DNA of 64,000 nt from Mycobacterium sp. D16Q14 (GTDB lineage: Bacteria; Actinomycetota; Actinomycetes; Mycobacteriales; Mycobacteriaceae). The position numbers and the translations under genes are program-made. The DNA is taken from positions 62,001 to 126,000 of the forward strand of contig MAEX01000013.1 in the NCBI GenBank assembly GCA_002013415.1, read 5' to 3'. The notes under the pieces are model-generated. The model made no database searches. It worked only from the letters and a program-made list of their open reading frames with translations, and was not told where the DNA came from. Shown here one piece after another: positions 18,878 to 26,596 of the stretch. Each line of letters opens with the position of its first letter. Positions within the stretch are counted from its first letter, which is position 1.

Positions 18878-19405
18878 ATGGCCAAGACTGAAAAGGTCAC
18901 CGCCGTTGCCGAGATCACCGAGCAGTTCAAGGATTCAACTGCGACCGTGATTACCGAGTACCGCGGCCTGTCGGTGTCCGCTCTGGGCACCCTGCGTCGC
19001 TCCCTCGGAGCTTCCGCCACCTACTCCGTCGCCAAGAACACGCTGGTCAAGCGTGCGGCTGCGGAAGCCGGTGTGGAGGGCCTGGACGAACTGTTCAGCG
19101 GCCCAACGGCAATCGCGTTCATCAAGGGTGAGCCCGTGGACGCTGCGAAGGCCATCAAGACCTTCGCGAAAGAAAACAAGGCTCTGATCATCAAGGGCGG
19201 CTACATGGATGGCCGCGCCCTGTCAGTTGCCGAGGTTGAGCGCATCGCCGATCTGGAATCGCGCGAGGTGCTGCTGGCCAAGCTGGCCGGCGCGATGAAG
19301 GGCAACCTGGCCAAGGCCGCCGGGCTGTTCAACGCCCCGGCGTCCCAGGTTGCACGCCTGGCCGCCGCCCTGCAGGAAAAGAAGGCCAGCGAAGAGGCGG
19401 CGTAG
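18878..19405 (+). CDS. rplJ: 50S ribosomal protein L10
   Basis: L10 anchors the L7/L12 dimers of the ribosomal stalk. With the start at ATG 18878 after GAGGAGG the protein has 175 residues: [20 protein letters not shown] at the N-terminus, [20 protein letters not shown], then the [13 protein letters not shown] rRNA-binding element and a C-terminal Ala/Lys-rich helix that binds L12. An in-frame extension to 18746 runs through the leader and is not real coding. rplL follows 64 bases later. Confidence 0.98.
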   Translation: MAKTEKVTAVAEITEQFKDSTATVITEYRGLSVSALGTLRRSLGASATYSVAKNTLVKRAAAEAGVEGLDELFSGPTAIAFIKGEPVDAAKAIKTFAKENKALIIKGGYMDGRALSVAEVERIADLESREVLLAKLAGAMKGNLAKAAGLFNAPASQVARLAAALQEKKASEEAA

Positions 19406-19469
19406 AAGCGCCCCTTCGATCCGCCAGTACCAACCAAACCTGTTGTAAATCAAGGAAGGAACCAACATC

Positions 19470-19856
19470 ATGGCAAAGCTGAGCACCGAGGAACTGATCG
19501 ATGCTTTCAAGGAGCTGACGCTGCTTGAGCTGTCCGAGTTCGTCAAGACCTTCGAAGAGGTCTTCGAGGTCACCGCTGCCGCTCCGGTCGCCGTCGCCGT
19601 CGCCGGTGGCGCTGCCCCGGCCGCCGAGGCTGCCGAGGAGCAGAGCGAGTTCGACGTCATCCTGGAGAGCGCCGGTGACAAGAAGATCGGCGTTATCAAG
19701 GTTGTGCGCGAGATCGTCTCCGGCCTGGGTCTGAAGGAAGCCAAGGACCTGGTCGACGCAGCCCCCAAGCCGCTGCTGGAGAAGGTTGCCAAGGAGGCCG
19801 CCGAGGACGCCAAGGCCAAGCTCGAGGCTGCTGGCGCGACGATCACCGTCAAGTAG
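19470..19856 (+). CDS. rplL: 50S ribosomal protein L7/L12
   Basis: The stalk protein that recruits translational GTPases. At 128 residues it has the N-terminal dimerisation domain ([20 protein letters not shown]), an Ala/Val/Pro-rich hinge (about 35-55) and the C-terminal globular domain with [20 protein letters not shown] and [12 protein letters not shown]. The ribosome site AAGGAAGG precedes the ATG. A strong terminator follows. Confidence 0.99.
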   Translation: MAKLSTEELIDAFKELTLLELSEFVKTFEEVFEVTAAAPVAVAVAGGAAPAAEAAEEQSEFDVILESAGDKKIGVIKVVREIVSGLGLKEAKDLVDAAPKPLLEKVAKEAAEDAKAKLEAAGATITVK

Positions 19857-19871
19857 TTCGCAGTACGTTTC

Positions 19872-19921
19872 GAAACCTGGCCCCTGGGAGTCTTCGGACT
19901 TCCGGGGGCCGGTTTCGTTTT
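19872..19921 (+). terminator. intrinsic terminator of rplJL
   Basis: A long, slightly imperfect stem: GAAACC-GGCCCC-AGTC on the left (from 19872) pairs with GACT-GGGGCC-GGTTTC on the right (to 19916) around a TTCG tetraloop, followed by GTTTT. Confidence 0.85.
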
Positions 19922-19941
19922 CACCCCGCACACTCGATTCC

Positions 19942-20238
19942 GTGATCGTCTCTTTGCTCATCGGCGTGGGCTGCTTCCTGCTGCTCCTCGCGGTGCTTCG
20001 CGCCCGGCGTCGTCGCGCTCCCGAGGCGGTCGTACCCACGCCGCGAACGCAGACGTCCACCGATGACGAGCTGCGCAGGCAACTGCTAACGCGTCTTGCC
20101 CGGGATATGCGAGCTCCCGCCGCGACAGCGGTCCGTGCGGTGGCGGCCCTGCGGGATACCGCGGTGTCGGCACCGGCACCGACCACCGTGCCGATTAGCC
20201 ACGAAGACCCCGACGAATTGTCCTGGGCGCCGCTCTAG
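19942..20238 (+). CDS. small membrane-anchored hypothetical protein
   Basis: The 98-residue frame starts GTG at 19942. Residues 1-20 (VIVSLLIGVGCFLLLLAVLR) are a convincing transmembrane or signal-anchor segment, followed by an Arg-rich stop-transfer stretch (RARRRRA) and a polar, Ala-rich cytoplasmic tail with a basic helix (DDELRRQLLTRLARDMR). It begins only 20 bases after the rplL terminator and no ribosome site is obvious, so a promoter within the terminator region or a leaderless message would be needed. It ends 7 bases before the convergent TetR gene. No family recognised. Confidence 0.5.
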   Translation: MIVSLLIGVGCFLLLLAVLRARRRRAPEAVVPTPRTQTSTDDELRRQLLTRLARDMRAPAATAVRAVAALRDTAVSAPAPTTVPISHEDPDELSWAPL

Positions 20239-20245
20239 ATCGGCG

Positions 20246-20962
20246 CTAGGCCAGCGCGGCGATTCGGGCCGCGGCGGTGGCGGCCGAGCTGCTGAGCTGT
20301 TCGGGCGTATCGCCCAGTGCGATAAGCAGATCCGTGGTCATGGAGCCCAGTACCGGGCCGACCGCAGCGCCGTCTTCGCCCCAGAATCCGGCCAGTTCCA
20401 GCATGACAAACCCGTGCATGATGGTCCAGAACTTGGCGGCGGTCGCGGAGACCTTCGCGGCATCGTCGGGTGAGCCGTCGATCCGGCCCGCGGCCATGGC
20501 GCGCTGCACGCTGCGATAGAGCTGTGTGGCGCTGGCATGCTGGGGTGTCAGGTGCACGGTGTTGAACATGTTGCGGCTGGGGGCGTTGATGCCGTGCGCG
20601 CTCGTGACGCCGAACATCAGCCGGTACATGTGCGGGTGGTCGATGGCGAACTGGCGATAGACCATGCCCGTCACCATGAAATCGGCGATGGGGTCGTCGG
20701 TCTGGGGCACGTCGGACTGTGCTGTGGCGAACTGGCGCAGGCCTTCCTCGGCCACCTCGGCGATGAGCTCGCTCATGCCACCGAAATAGGTGTAGACCGC
20801 CATGGTGGAGGTGCCGGCGGCAGCGGCGATCTTCCGCGTCTGCAGCGCGTCGGGGCCCTGTTCGTTCAGCAGCTGTACGGCCGCGGATACCAGGTCGACC
20901 CGGGGATTGCGGGCGACGGTCCGGTCGTTTCCCTGACTGTTCCGCGGTATGGATGAGCTCAT
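20246..20962 (-). CDS. TetR-family regulator (Rv0653c-like)
   Basis: The 238-residue protein has a TetR helix-turn-helix at about residues 35-65 (ALQTRKIAAAAGTSTMAVYTYF) and a TetR_C-type C-terminal domain. The start ATG 20962 is preferred because a further upstream ATG would place coding sequence in the intergenic operator. It is divergent from the carotenoid oxygenase, as Rv0653c is from Rv0654 in Mtb, and most likely represses it. Confidence 0.88.
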   Translation of the reverse strand: MSSSIPRNSQGNDRTVARNPRVDLVSAAVQLLNEQGPDALQTRKIAAAAGTSTMAVYTYFGGMSELIAEVAEEGLRQFATAQSDVPQTDDPIADFMVTGMVYRQFAIDHPHMYRLMFGVTSAHGINAPSRNMFNTVHLTPQHASATQLYRSVQRAMAAGRIDGSPDDAAKVSATAAKFWTIMHGFVMLELAGFWGEDGAAVGPVLGSMTTDLLIALGDTPEQLSSSAATAAARIAALA

Positions 20963-20998
20963 GGTCTTGCCATGTTCGCACAACGAGAGTACGTTCAC

Positions 20999-21024
20999 CA
21001 TAACGGCGTAATAACAATGTTATG
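20999..21024. promoter_or_regulatory. inverted repeat between TetR gene and carotenoid oxygenase
   Basis: CATAAC (20999-21004) and GTTATG (21019-21024) are exact reverse complements separated by 14 bases in an AT-rich island, between the two divergent genes. A -10-like TGTTAT overlaps the right arm. This is the expected position for the TetR operator. Confidence 0.5.
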
Positions 21025-21051
21025 CCAGCCAGTCAGCCCCTGGAGGACACG

Positions 21052-22545
21052 ATGACCGCCACAGTCCAACCCACCGCCACAGAGAGTCCGTATCTGACCG
21101 GAGTCTGGGAGCCGGTTCAGCAGGAAGTGACAAGTACGGACCTGAAAGTCACCGGCACCATTCCGGACTACTTGGATGGGCGTTACCTGCGTAACGGTCC
21201 CAACCCCGCCACCGAGGTGGACCCCGCGACCTACCACCTGTTCAGCGGAGACGCGATGGTGCACGGCCTGTCGCTACGCGATGGGAGGGCGCAGTGGTAC
21301 CGCAATCGCTGGGTGCGTACCGCGGCAGTGCGCAAGGCACTTGGTGAGCCGGCGGTCGCGGTCGGTACCTCGGCGGGCACATCGCTGATCGGACCCAACA
21401 CCAATACGCTCAGTCATGCCGGTCGCACCTTGGCGTTGGTGGAGGGTGGTATCGCCAACTACGAGCTCACCGAGGAGCTGGATACCGTCGGGGCCTGCGA
21501 TTTCCAGGGGACCCTGCCGGGTGGATATACCGCCCATCCGAAAATTGATCCCGATACCGGCGAAATGCATGCCGTTTCATACTCTTTTGCGCGCGGTAAC
21601 ACCGTCCAGTATTCGGTCATCGATGTCTCGGGCAGGGCCCGCCGTACGGTTGACATCAAGGTCCACGGTTCTCCGATGATGCATGACTTCACCCTCACCG
21701 AGAAGTACGTCGTCTTCTACGATCTGCCCGTCACCCTGGACACCTCGATGATCACCAAATCGGTGCCGATGCCGGCGATTCTCCGCAAGCCTGCCCAGCT
21801 GGTCATGCAATCCGTGATTGGCAAGATCAAGATCCCCGGCCCGATCGCGGCCAGGGCGAGTCAACTCTCGGGGAAGTCGCCCTCGATTCCATACTCATGG
21901 AATCCCAAGTACCCGGCCAGAATTGGTGTGATGCCGCGTGAGGGAGGCAAATCCGATGTGCGCTGGTTCGAGATCGAGCCGTGCTACGTGTTCCACCCGC
22001 TCAACGGATACTCCGAGATGCGTGACGGCCAGGAGGTCGTGGTGATCGATTTGGTCCGTTATGACTCCATGTTCTCCGCCGATGTACTCGGGCCCAGTGA
22101 TGCGCGTGGCCTGCTCGACCGTTGGGTCATCAACCTGGCCAAGGGCACGGTCACCATGGAGCGTCGCGATGATCGCCACCTCGAGTTCCCCCGTATCAAC
22201 GAGAAGCTGACTGGCAAGAAGCACCGGTACGGCTACCTGCCCTGCATCGCCGGGGCATTCGAGTCCGACGCCAAGGTAGATGGCAGCCTGGTCAAGTTTG
22301 ACTATCAGACTGGCACCGACTGCCGGACTGCGCTTGATTCGCTTGCGGTCGGCGAGATGTCGTTTGTGCCGAATCCTTCGGGAACGGCCGAAGACGACGG
22401 TGTGCTCGTCGGGTTCGGTCTCAGCGCCGGTACGTCCGAGGGCAAGTTCGTGGTGTTGGACGCACAGACTCTGGAGCTTGCCGCGACGGTCGATCTGCCG
22501 CAGCGAGTTCCGGCAGGCTTCCATGGCAACTGGGACCCCCGCTAA
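21052..22545 (+). CDS. carotenoid cleavage oxygenase (Rv0654-like)
   Basis: The 497-residue protein is a non-heme Fe(II) seven-bladed propeller dioxygenase that cleaves double bonds of carotenoids or apocarotenoids. The four iron-binding histidines are seen in context: YTAHPKIDPDTG, MMHDFTLTEKYVVFYD, VFHPLNGY and the C-terminal GFHGNW. The start at ATG 21052 follows TGGAGGACACG; an in-frame ATG at 21022 lies in the operator region. Mtb Rv0654 (CCO) cleaves several carotenoids in vitro. No carotenoid biosynthesis gene is in the window. Confidence 0.93.
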   Translation: MTATVQPTATESPYLTGVWEPVQQEVTSTDLKVTGTIPDYLDGRYLRNGPNPATEVDPATYHLFSGDAMVHGLSLRDGRAQWYRNRWVRTAAVRKALGEPAVAVGTSAGTSLIGPNTNTLSHAGRTLALVEGGIANYELTEELDTVGACDFQGTLPGGYTAHPKIDPDTGEMHAVSYSFARGNTVQYSVIDVSGRARRTVDIKVHGSPMMHDFTLTEKYVVFYDLPVTLDTSMITKSVPMPAILRKPAQLVMQSVIGKIKIPGPIAARASQLSGKSPSIPYSWNPKYPARIGVMPREGGKSDVRWFEIEPCYVFHPLNGYSEMRDGQEVVVIDLVRYDSMFSADVLGPSDARGLLDRWVINLAKGTVTMERRDDRHLEFPRINEKLTGKKHRYGYLPCIAGAFESDAKVDGSLVKFDYQTGTDCRTALDSLAVGEMSFVPNPSGTAEDDGVLVGFGLSAGTSEGKFVVLDAQTLELAATVDLPQRVPAGFHGNWDPR

Positions 22546-22603
22546 GACGATGGACGGCCCCTTGCCGGAGTCGTTGCGCTACACGGACGGACGGTAGGTC
22601 TGT

Positions 22604-23075
22604 GAGCGGAGGCTGGAGCTGGATACGACGGCGGCGCCGCTGGCGGAGCGCCGTCGTATCGCCGGAGTGCTGCATGCGATACATCGGCCATGGTTCGCGA
22701 TCCGGGTGCCTCGCGGTGTGGGCGTACTGACCACCATCGGCAGAAGATCCGGGAGTCCGCGCATCACGTATGTCAAGGCGGTGCGCGATGGGGATAGGGC
22801 ATATCTGGCCGCGATAACCGGTCGGCACACCCTGTGGGTCAAGAATATTCAGGCCAGACGGACCGCACTCCGGGGTGGCTCGGCCGATCGCACCTGGCGA
22901 CCCGGTGTGCGACGCGGCTCGCGAGCGATTCTGTGGTGTCGTACATCCCTTCGATTACGTCGAAAACATGTTCCACCGCAAGGGGTTGCCATCGCGACGC
23001 AAGGTTGTTGAACTGCATCGCGCCTGGTTCGAGGGTGGGACACCACTTGTCGTCGAACTCGATACACGCGCGTGA
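22604..23075 (+). pseudogene. deazaflavin (F420)-dependent nitroreductase-family protein, frameshifted
   Basis: Two halves of one protein are read in different frames. The 5' half (in frame from about 22604; GTG at 22667) gives VPRGVGVLTTIGRRSGSPRI, then TYVKAVRDGDRAYLAAI and WVKNIQA. Near 22853-22866 the sense switches to another frame: SGVARPIAPGDPVCDAARER, FDYVENMFHRKG and ELHRAWFEGGTPLVVELD to TGA 23073-23075. The join also lacks about ten residues that relatives have, so the simplest cause is a small out-of-frame deletion. No good ribosome site is seen at the 5' end. A sequencing error cannot be excluded. Confidence 0.75.
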
Positions 23076-23126
23076 CGCCGTCGGGAAATCGCCGCTGAAA
23101 CCGCGCGATCGCGTCACACTCGTGAC

Positions 23127-23723
23127 ATGGAGATCACCTCGGCCGTCAGCGCCATCCTCGGGGCGTTCGGGCTCTCGGGTGCCGCCGGATTGAATGCTTG
23201 GCTGCCGCTGCTCGCGGTGGGTGCCGCCGACCGATTCGGGTGGATCGAGCTCGGGCCGTCGTACGGCTGGCTGTCCTCTGCTCCGGCGCTGATCGTTCTT
23301 GCGGTCATTTTCGTGCTTGACCTCATCGGCGACAAGATTCCGGCCCTCGACTCGGTCCTGCATGCGGTCGGCACATTCATTGCACCGGCGTCGGGAGCCA
23401 TTCTGTTCACCGCGGAAACGAGCCTTTCCTCGAATCTGCCACCGGCGGTGGCCGCAATCCTCGGCGCCATCACCGCCGGCAGTGTGCATGCCGGCCGAAC
23501 GGTCGCACGCCCCTTTGTGACGGGCACCACTGCGGGCGTGGGGAATCCGGTGGTCTCGACCGCCGAAGACGGCACCTCGCTGATGCTGACGATCCTCGCT
23601 TTGGCGGTGCCGATTCTTGCGTTTGTCGTGGTGCTGGTGCTCGTGATCGCCCTGGGATGGGTGGCCTTCCGGGCGATCCGCTGGGCGCGTGGCAGGCGCA
23701 GAACCGACTCAGCCAGCCCGTAG
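23127..23723 (+). CDS. DUF4126 family membrane protein
   Basis: The 198-residue protein has four or five hydrophobic segments (about 5-30, 50-70, 80-100, 105-125, 150-178), with FGLSGAAGLNAWLPLLAVGA and a GDKIPALDSVLHAVGTFIAP region typical of DUF4126. It ends in a basic cytoplasmic tail (RWARGRRR). Function is unknown. It stands alone between a broken gene and an MFS transporter. Confidence 0.82.
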   Translation: MEITSAVSAILGAFGLSGAAGLNAWLPLLAVGAADRFGWIELGPSYGWLSSAPALIVLAVIFVLDLIGDKIPALDSVLHAVGTFIAPASGAILFTAETSLSSNLPPAVAAILGAITAGSVHAGRTVARPFVTGTTAGVGNPVVSTAEDGTSLMLTILALAVPILAFVVVLVLVIALGWVAFRAIRWARGRRRTDSASP

Positions 23724-23804
23724 ATAGCTCTCGCGATAACGGCTATCGCAGGACGAATGTGGATGGGGCTCATAGAGTGATCAAGACGAGAGAATGAAGG
23801 TGAC

Positions 23805-25175
23805 ATGAATCTGGCCGTACGGCACGTCTTTATCGCTTGCGCCGCGCTACTGGTGGCGAGGGTGACCATGCTGGACCACGGTCTGGCGGCGGTGTGGGGA
23901 GTGGACCGGGGTGATGACGCCCTCGGCACGGTTGAGTGGGCGACCGTCGCGGGTGACGTGGTGGCAGTGGTGACATTGCTTGTGTTCGCCCGGTTGGGAA
24001 ATCACATTCGGCCGACGACCTTTCTGGCCGCCGGACTGGTGATCCTGGGCCTGTCGACGGCCGGGTCGTTGATACCGGGATCGGCGACATTACTTGCCTG
24101 GGTCATGCTGGTTTCGGCACTGGGCGCCGGGCTGACCGTGGTGGCCTCGATGCTGATCGTGCTGCATTCGACACCTAGGCAGGGCCGCGGTCTGTCCTTG
24201 GGATTCTGGGTGGCCATGTATCCGTTGGCCATGCTGGCGGGTCAGGTTTTGGACATCAACTCGCCGCAGAACTGGCGCCCGATCACCTACGGGATCCTCG
24301 CGGCGACCGTCGTGGTGCTGGTGGTGGTTCTCACCCAGCCGCACCGCGAATTCGTCGGCACCTTCGACACCTTCGACCTCGTTGGTGCCCTGCTGTGGCT
24401 GGTTGGGGTGTCGGCGCTGGCCTGGCTCCTGATCGACGAAGCCTCGCCGGTGCGCGCGGTGATCCTCGCGATCGTCGCTGTGGTGTCCTTCGGTGCGCTC
24501 TTCGCACAGACGCGGCGCAGGGGCTCGGCGGCACTGATCGCCGCGGATGTGCTAACTCGTCCGGTTGTGCTGGCGGCACTGCTGGCCATCACCGTGCTCA
24601 CCTTCCTGGTGCGGTTCGCAGACTTCGACCATGCGGCCATGTGGTGGTCGATCGATCGCGAGCGGGCACCCTCGGACACCCCCGCGCTCGCCCTTTTTGT
24701 CTCCGGACTGGTCTTGGCTCCGGTTGCCGGGTACCTCATCGACGCGGGCAAGCGCACGCTCGTCGCGGTGCTGGGTGTGGCGTTGCTGGTGGCTGGAGTG
24801 GTCGCGACCGTCGTCGAACTGGATGCCGCGACGACAGAGGGCGGATTGTTACTGGGCTTGCTGTTGTCCGGGGCCGGTATCGCGACGCTGGCCGTCTACC
24901 TTTTCTACGCGGTGTTCCACGGGGTTTCGCCTGTGCAGCTGACGGTGGTCGGAGGCCTGGCGGTCACAGCTTCTGCGCTGGGTGTAGTCCTGGGTCAGTT
25001 CGTTCGGCAGCGCGCAGAGGTGGATCTGCTGACTGGATATGGCCTCACTCATCCGAGTGTCTTCGCCGATGTCGTCGGGCTGATTGTCGTGCTCATCGCG
25101 CTACTGGCCGGGGCACTGCTCATCGTTGAGCGTCGACGGCATGCTTCTACGGACACGGAGCCCGCCGACAAGTAG
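23805..25175 (+). CDS. MFS-type multidrug transporter
   Basis: The 456-residue protein has about 12 hydrophobic segments across its length. It resembles the drug-efflux branch of the major facilitator superfamily, including LARLGNHIRPTTF-like basic loop between helices 2 and 3 and the GLSLGFWVAMYPLAMLAGQV segment. The classic N-terminal motif A is poorly conserved, so the substrate is open. A GCGATA/TATCGC repeat (23733-23749) lies in its upstream spacer and could be an operator. Confidence 0.7.
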   Translation: MNLAVRHVFIACAALLVARVTMLDHGLAAVWGVDRGDDALGTVEWATVAGDVVAVVTLLVFARLGNHIRPTTFLAAGLVILGLSTAGSLIPGSATLLAWVMLVSALGAGLTVVASMLIVLHSTPRQGRGLSLGFWVAMYPLAMLAGQVLDINSPQNWRPITYGILAATVVVLVVVLTQPHREFVGTFDTFDLVGALLWLVGVSALAWLLIDEASPVRAVILAIVAVVSFGALFAQTRRRGSAALIAADVLTRPVVLAALLAITVLTFLVRFADFDHAAMWWSIDRERAPSDTPALALFVSGLVLAPVAGYLIDAGKRTLVAVLGVALLVAGVVATVVELDAATTEGGLLLGLLLSGAGIATLAVYLFYAVFHGVSPVQLTVVGGLAVTASALGVVLGQFVRQRAEVDLLTGYGLTHPSVFADVVGLIVVLIALLAGALLIVERRRHASTDTEPADK

Positions 25176-25224
25176 TCGTCGACGCGGGGGCGGGCGAACT
25201 CACGGGAGACCGGCAGTAGCGTGC

Positions 25225-25245
25225 ACTAGGCGCGTAGCGCCTAGT
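25225..25245. promoter_or_regulatory. perfect 21-base palindrome upstream of mceG
   Basis: ACTAGGCGC (25225-25233) and GCGCCTAGT (25237-25245) are exact reverse complements around GTA. It lies 50 bases after the MFS stop and 134 bases before mceG; a -10-like TAAAGT is at 25311-25316. There is no T-tract on either side, so an operator is at least as likely as a terminator. Confidence 0.5.
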
Positions 25246-25378
25246 TATCACAGTCGGCCAGTCGACGGGCTGGTCTGGACACAAACGCGATGCAGCTCCT
25301 GGGCATGCGCTAAAGTGATCCGAACCACAGCCTGGCCGGGTTGGTGGTGAAGTGTGTGTGTCGCGGAAGGATCGCCTG

Positions 25379-26506
25379 GTGGGTGCAGAAGTCTCCGTTG
25401 AGGGTTTGACCAAGTCCTTTGGTTCACAACGAATCTGGGAGAACGTCAGCTTGTCCCTGCCACCGGGTGAAGTCAGCGTGCTGCTGGGGCCGTCCGGTAC
25501 CGGTAAGTCCGTCTTCTTGAAGTCGCTGATCGGGCTGCTGCGTCCGGAGCAGGGCGCCATCTACGTCGACGGCACCAACATCATGGAGTGCTCCTCGAAG
25601 GAGCTGTATGAGATCCGCAAGCTTTTCGGTGTGATGTTCCAGGACGGCGCGCTGTTCGGCTCGATGAACCTGTACGACAACACCGCCTTCCCCTTGCGTG
25701 AGCACACCAAGAAGAAGGAATCCGAGATCCGCGACATCGTCATGCAGAAGCTTGACGTCGTGGGTCTGACCGGCCATGAGACCAAGTTCCCCGGCGAGAT
25801 CTCCGGCGGTATGCGCAAGCGTGCCGGCCTGGCCCGCTCGCTGGTGCTGGACCCGCAGATCATCCTCTGTGACGAGCCGGACTCCGGTCTGGACCCAGTG
25901 CGTACCGCCTACCTGAGCCAGCTACTCATTGACATCAACGCCCAGATTGACGCCACGATCCTGATCGTGACGCACAACATCAACATCGCCCGTACCGTGC
26001 CGGACAACATGGGCATGCTGTACCGCCGCCAGCTCGTCATGTTCGGCCCCCGCGAGGTGCTGTTGACCAGTGACGAGCCGGTGATCAAGCAGTTCCTGAA
26101 TGGCCGTCGTATCGGTCCGATCGGTATGTCCGAGGAAAAGGACGAGGCCACGATGGCCGAGGAGCAGGCGCACCTCGACGCCGGACACCACGACGGTGGT
26201 GTCGAGGAGATCGAGGGTGTACCGCCGCAGATTCAGGCCACCCCGGGTATGCCGGAACGTGCGGCTGTCGGGCGTCGTCAGGCGCGGGTGCGTGAGATCA
26301 TGCACCAGCTGCCGCCCAACGCGCAGGCCGCGATCCAGGACAGCCTCGCCGGTACCCACCAGTTCCCTGTGCACGACTACGGCGACGAACCCGCCGGTGT
26401 CGCCACCGCCACGCTGGCGCCGCCGCAGACCGAGCAGCCCACGCAGACCATCAACACGGTCGACGACGACGCTCCCACGGGCCAGATCCCGCCCGTCCGG
26501 GGGTAG
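25379..26506 (+). CDS. mceG: Mce transporter ATPase MceG (Mkl)
   Basis: This is the shared ATPase that powers the mycobacterial Mce lipid/sterol importers encoded elsewhere. The 375-residue protein has Walker A GPSGTGKS at 37-44, the signature ISGGM at 141-145, Walker B IILCDEPDSGLD at 161-172 and an H-loop VTHN. The C-terminal extension after residue 250 contains GRRIGPIGMSEEKDEATMAE, the mycobacterial MceG tail, and is longer than in Mtb Mkl (Rv0655), ending in a Thr/Pro/Gln-rich segment. The GTG start at 25379 is preferred because GGAAGGA sits 7 bases before it; a GTG at 25352 is possible. Confidence 0.95.
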   Translation: MGAEVSVEGLTKSFGSQRIWENVSLSLPPGEVSVLLGPSGTGKSVFLKSLIGLLRPEQGAIYVDGTNIMECSSKELYEIRKLFGVMFQDGALFGSMNLYDNTAFPLREHTKKKESEIRDIVMQKLDVVGLTGHETKFPGEISGGMRKRAGLARSLVLDPQIILCDEPDSGLDPVRTAYLSQLLIDINAQIDATILIVTHNINIARTVPDNMGMLYRRQLVMFGPREVLLTSDEPVIKQFLNGRRIGPIGMSEEKDEATMAEEQAHLDAGHHDGGVEEIEGVPPQIQATPGMPERAAVGRRQARVREIMHQLPPNAQAAIQDSLAGTHQFPVHDYGDEPAGVATATLAPPQTEQPTQTINTVDDDAPTGQIPPVRG

Positions 26507-26596
26507 TAGCGGCCCTGGTGAATCCGGGGTTGATATTTGCGAACACGCGTTATCGAATAGGGGTCAGCCCTGTGACGTGTGAAAGTGGTGCCGACT

